From Spirochaetaceae bacterium (GTDB lineage Bacteria > Spirochaetota > Spirochaetia > DSM-27196 > SKKC01), in assembly GCA_003552745.1 (NCBI GenBank), contig PUOG01000153.1:1-6320 (forward strand): DNA of 6,320 nucleotides, read 5' to 3'. Of the stretch, positions 5,801-6,320 are shown piece by piece; the stretch's first letter is position 1, and every line of letters begins with the position of its first letter. The translations under genes and the position numbers were made by a program. The notes under the pieces are model-generated. The model ran no database searches. It saw nothing but the letters and a program-made list of their open reading frames with translations, and was not told the origin of the DNA.

Positions 5801-5938
5801 ATGATACGCCGCGCGCTCAGCATCATCATCACCCTTTTTCTCTTTGGAGTGACTACGATGCCGCCGTTCTCACACGTTACCGATCGGGCGGTTTTTCGCC
5901 GCCTGCCGGGCGATCCTGCAGGCGTTGCGAAACGGTGA
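5801..5938 (+). CDS. Possible small membrane or secreted peptide (45 residues), or truncated gene start
   Basis: The ORF begins MIRRALSIIITLFLFGVTTM: two Arg, then a hydrophobic run of about 14 residues and a short polar tail ending in DPAGVAKR. That is the form of a signal peptide or single membrane anchor. There is no clear Shine-Dalgarno sequence, and a -10-like TACGAT lies nine bases upstream. An in-frame ATG at 5756 would extend it by 15 residues without improving it. It could be a small membrane protein, or the 5' end of an exported protein that lost the rest of its sequence, since the tail after the hydrophobic segment is very short. I do not recognise it. Confidence 0.35.
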   Translation: MIRRALSIIITLFLFGVTTMPPFSHVTDRAVFRRLPGDPAGVAKR

Positions 5939-6182
5939 GTAGCTATAGATATGCCATGATCGTCGACGGGCCTTCTTCGGGTTCCGGTCCGGACTCACAG
6001 TGATGGTGCCGCTCGATCTCGATAGTCTTGGCGAGAGAGGGATTCTCACTGAGGAGGGCCTTGCGCGCAATCGAGCGGACGTGGACGCGCCGCGGCGACG
6101 GCTCTAACGGTTGCCGGTTTCGACAGCTTGAGTTACGGCCGGCCGGGGATTTGCGCGGGCGGCACCGTTGCGCCGATTCCCT
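5939..6182 (+). other. Region without a clear gene; short coding-like remnants on either strand
   Basis: On the plus strand a short frame from the ATG at 6003 to TAA at 6107 gives 34 residues beginning MVPLDLDSLGERGILTEEGL. It stays open upstream to about 5958 with a protein-like composition. On the minus strand an overlapping frame ending at 5943 also looks coding in its composition (VHVRSIARKALLSENPSLAK). Only one, if either, can be real. Neither has a convincing start or a recognisable family, so I treat the region as gene debris or spacer. Confidence 0.35.
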
Positions 6183-6275
6183 CGTGGGGTAGAAGCGCGA
6201 CCGCTCGCCGGTTATTCTGTTTGTACGTAGACGAATGAGTTCACTGACCCCTCTGCTGCACGACATCGAAACTCA
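6183..6275 (+). repeat. 93-bp direct repeat, copy B
   Basis: Second copy of the segment at 2679-2771, in the same orientation and 3504 bp away, with two mismatches in 93. It covers 52 bases upstream of an ATG and the first 13 codons. Here the reading frame continues past the repeat end to the window edge, so this may be the parental or intact copy. Confidence 0.9.
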
Positions 6276-6320
6276 ATTCGATCGGAAAAGACGCTGGAGC
6301 ATCTCCGCCGAACGTATTCC
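6235..6320 (+). CDS. 5' end of an unrecognised gene, cut by the window edge
   Basis: The ATG at 6235 opens a frame that remains open for the remaining 86 bases (28 full codons). It starts with MSSLTPLLHDIET, identical to copy A, and continues QFDRKRRWSISAERIP, which has the basic and aromatic mix of a real protein. There is no strong Shine-Dalgarno sequence. Conservation of this start at two loci supports it being a real gene start. Too little is visible to name the family. Confidence 0.5.
   Translation, partial: MSSLTPLLHDIETQFDRKRRWSISAERI

Noticed and set aside
1..6320. CRISPR array, tRNA or rRNA genes, insertion sequence with transposase
   Set aside because: I saw no regularly spaced repeats, no tRNA-like or rRNA-like sequence, and no transposase or integrase motifs; the only long repeat is the two-copy 93-bp segment.

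Overview
The window comes from a GC-rich bacterium whose codon third positions are mostly G or C. A TatC translocase and a lipoprotein with a canonical lipobox suggest a diderm (Gram-negative-type) cell. The gene mix (Uma2-family nuclease fold, MNT/HEPN pair, lipoprotein beta-propeller) is compatible with a free-living spirochaete, but nothing here fixes the taxon and that placement is only a weak guess.

Layout: tatC lies on the minus strand (11-757). It is divergent from a cytoplasmic alpha/beta hydrolase of the acetyl-xylan-esterase/Abhydrolase_7 type on the plus strand (898-1980). That gene converges on a minus-strand Uma2-like protein (2029-2589). An accessory stretch follows: a 93-bp direct repeat (2679-2771) carrying the start of a gene, then the frameshifted remnant of an unrecognised protein (about 2772-3291), then a compact two-gene MNT nucleotidyltransferase / HEPN toxin-antitoxin-type pair (3340-3729 and 3710-4183, overlapping by 20 bp). 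An AT-rich regulatory spot with a perfect 14-bp palindrome precedes a 430-residue lipoprotein with beta-propeller-like repeats (4438-5730). The last 590 bases hold a tiny membrane-peptide ORF, undecided remnants, and the second copy of the 93-bp repeat (6183-6275). Here the repeat leads into an ORF that stays open to the window edge (6235-6320).

Functionally the window mixes housekeeping export (TatC), one metabolic hydrolase, one surface or periplasmic lipoprotein and mobile defence or stress-type genes (Uma2, MNT-HEPN). Only the MNT-HEPN pair looks like a real operon. The most interesting structure is the duplicated 93-bp segment, which joins the same upstream region and first 13 codons to two different downstream sequences. 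The copy at 2679 leads into a broken gene and the copy at 6183 into an apparently open one. This points to recombination or gene decay. I did not see a convincing, wholly new multi-gene system.
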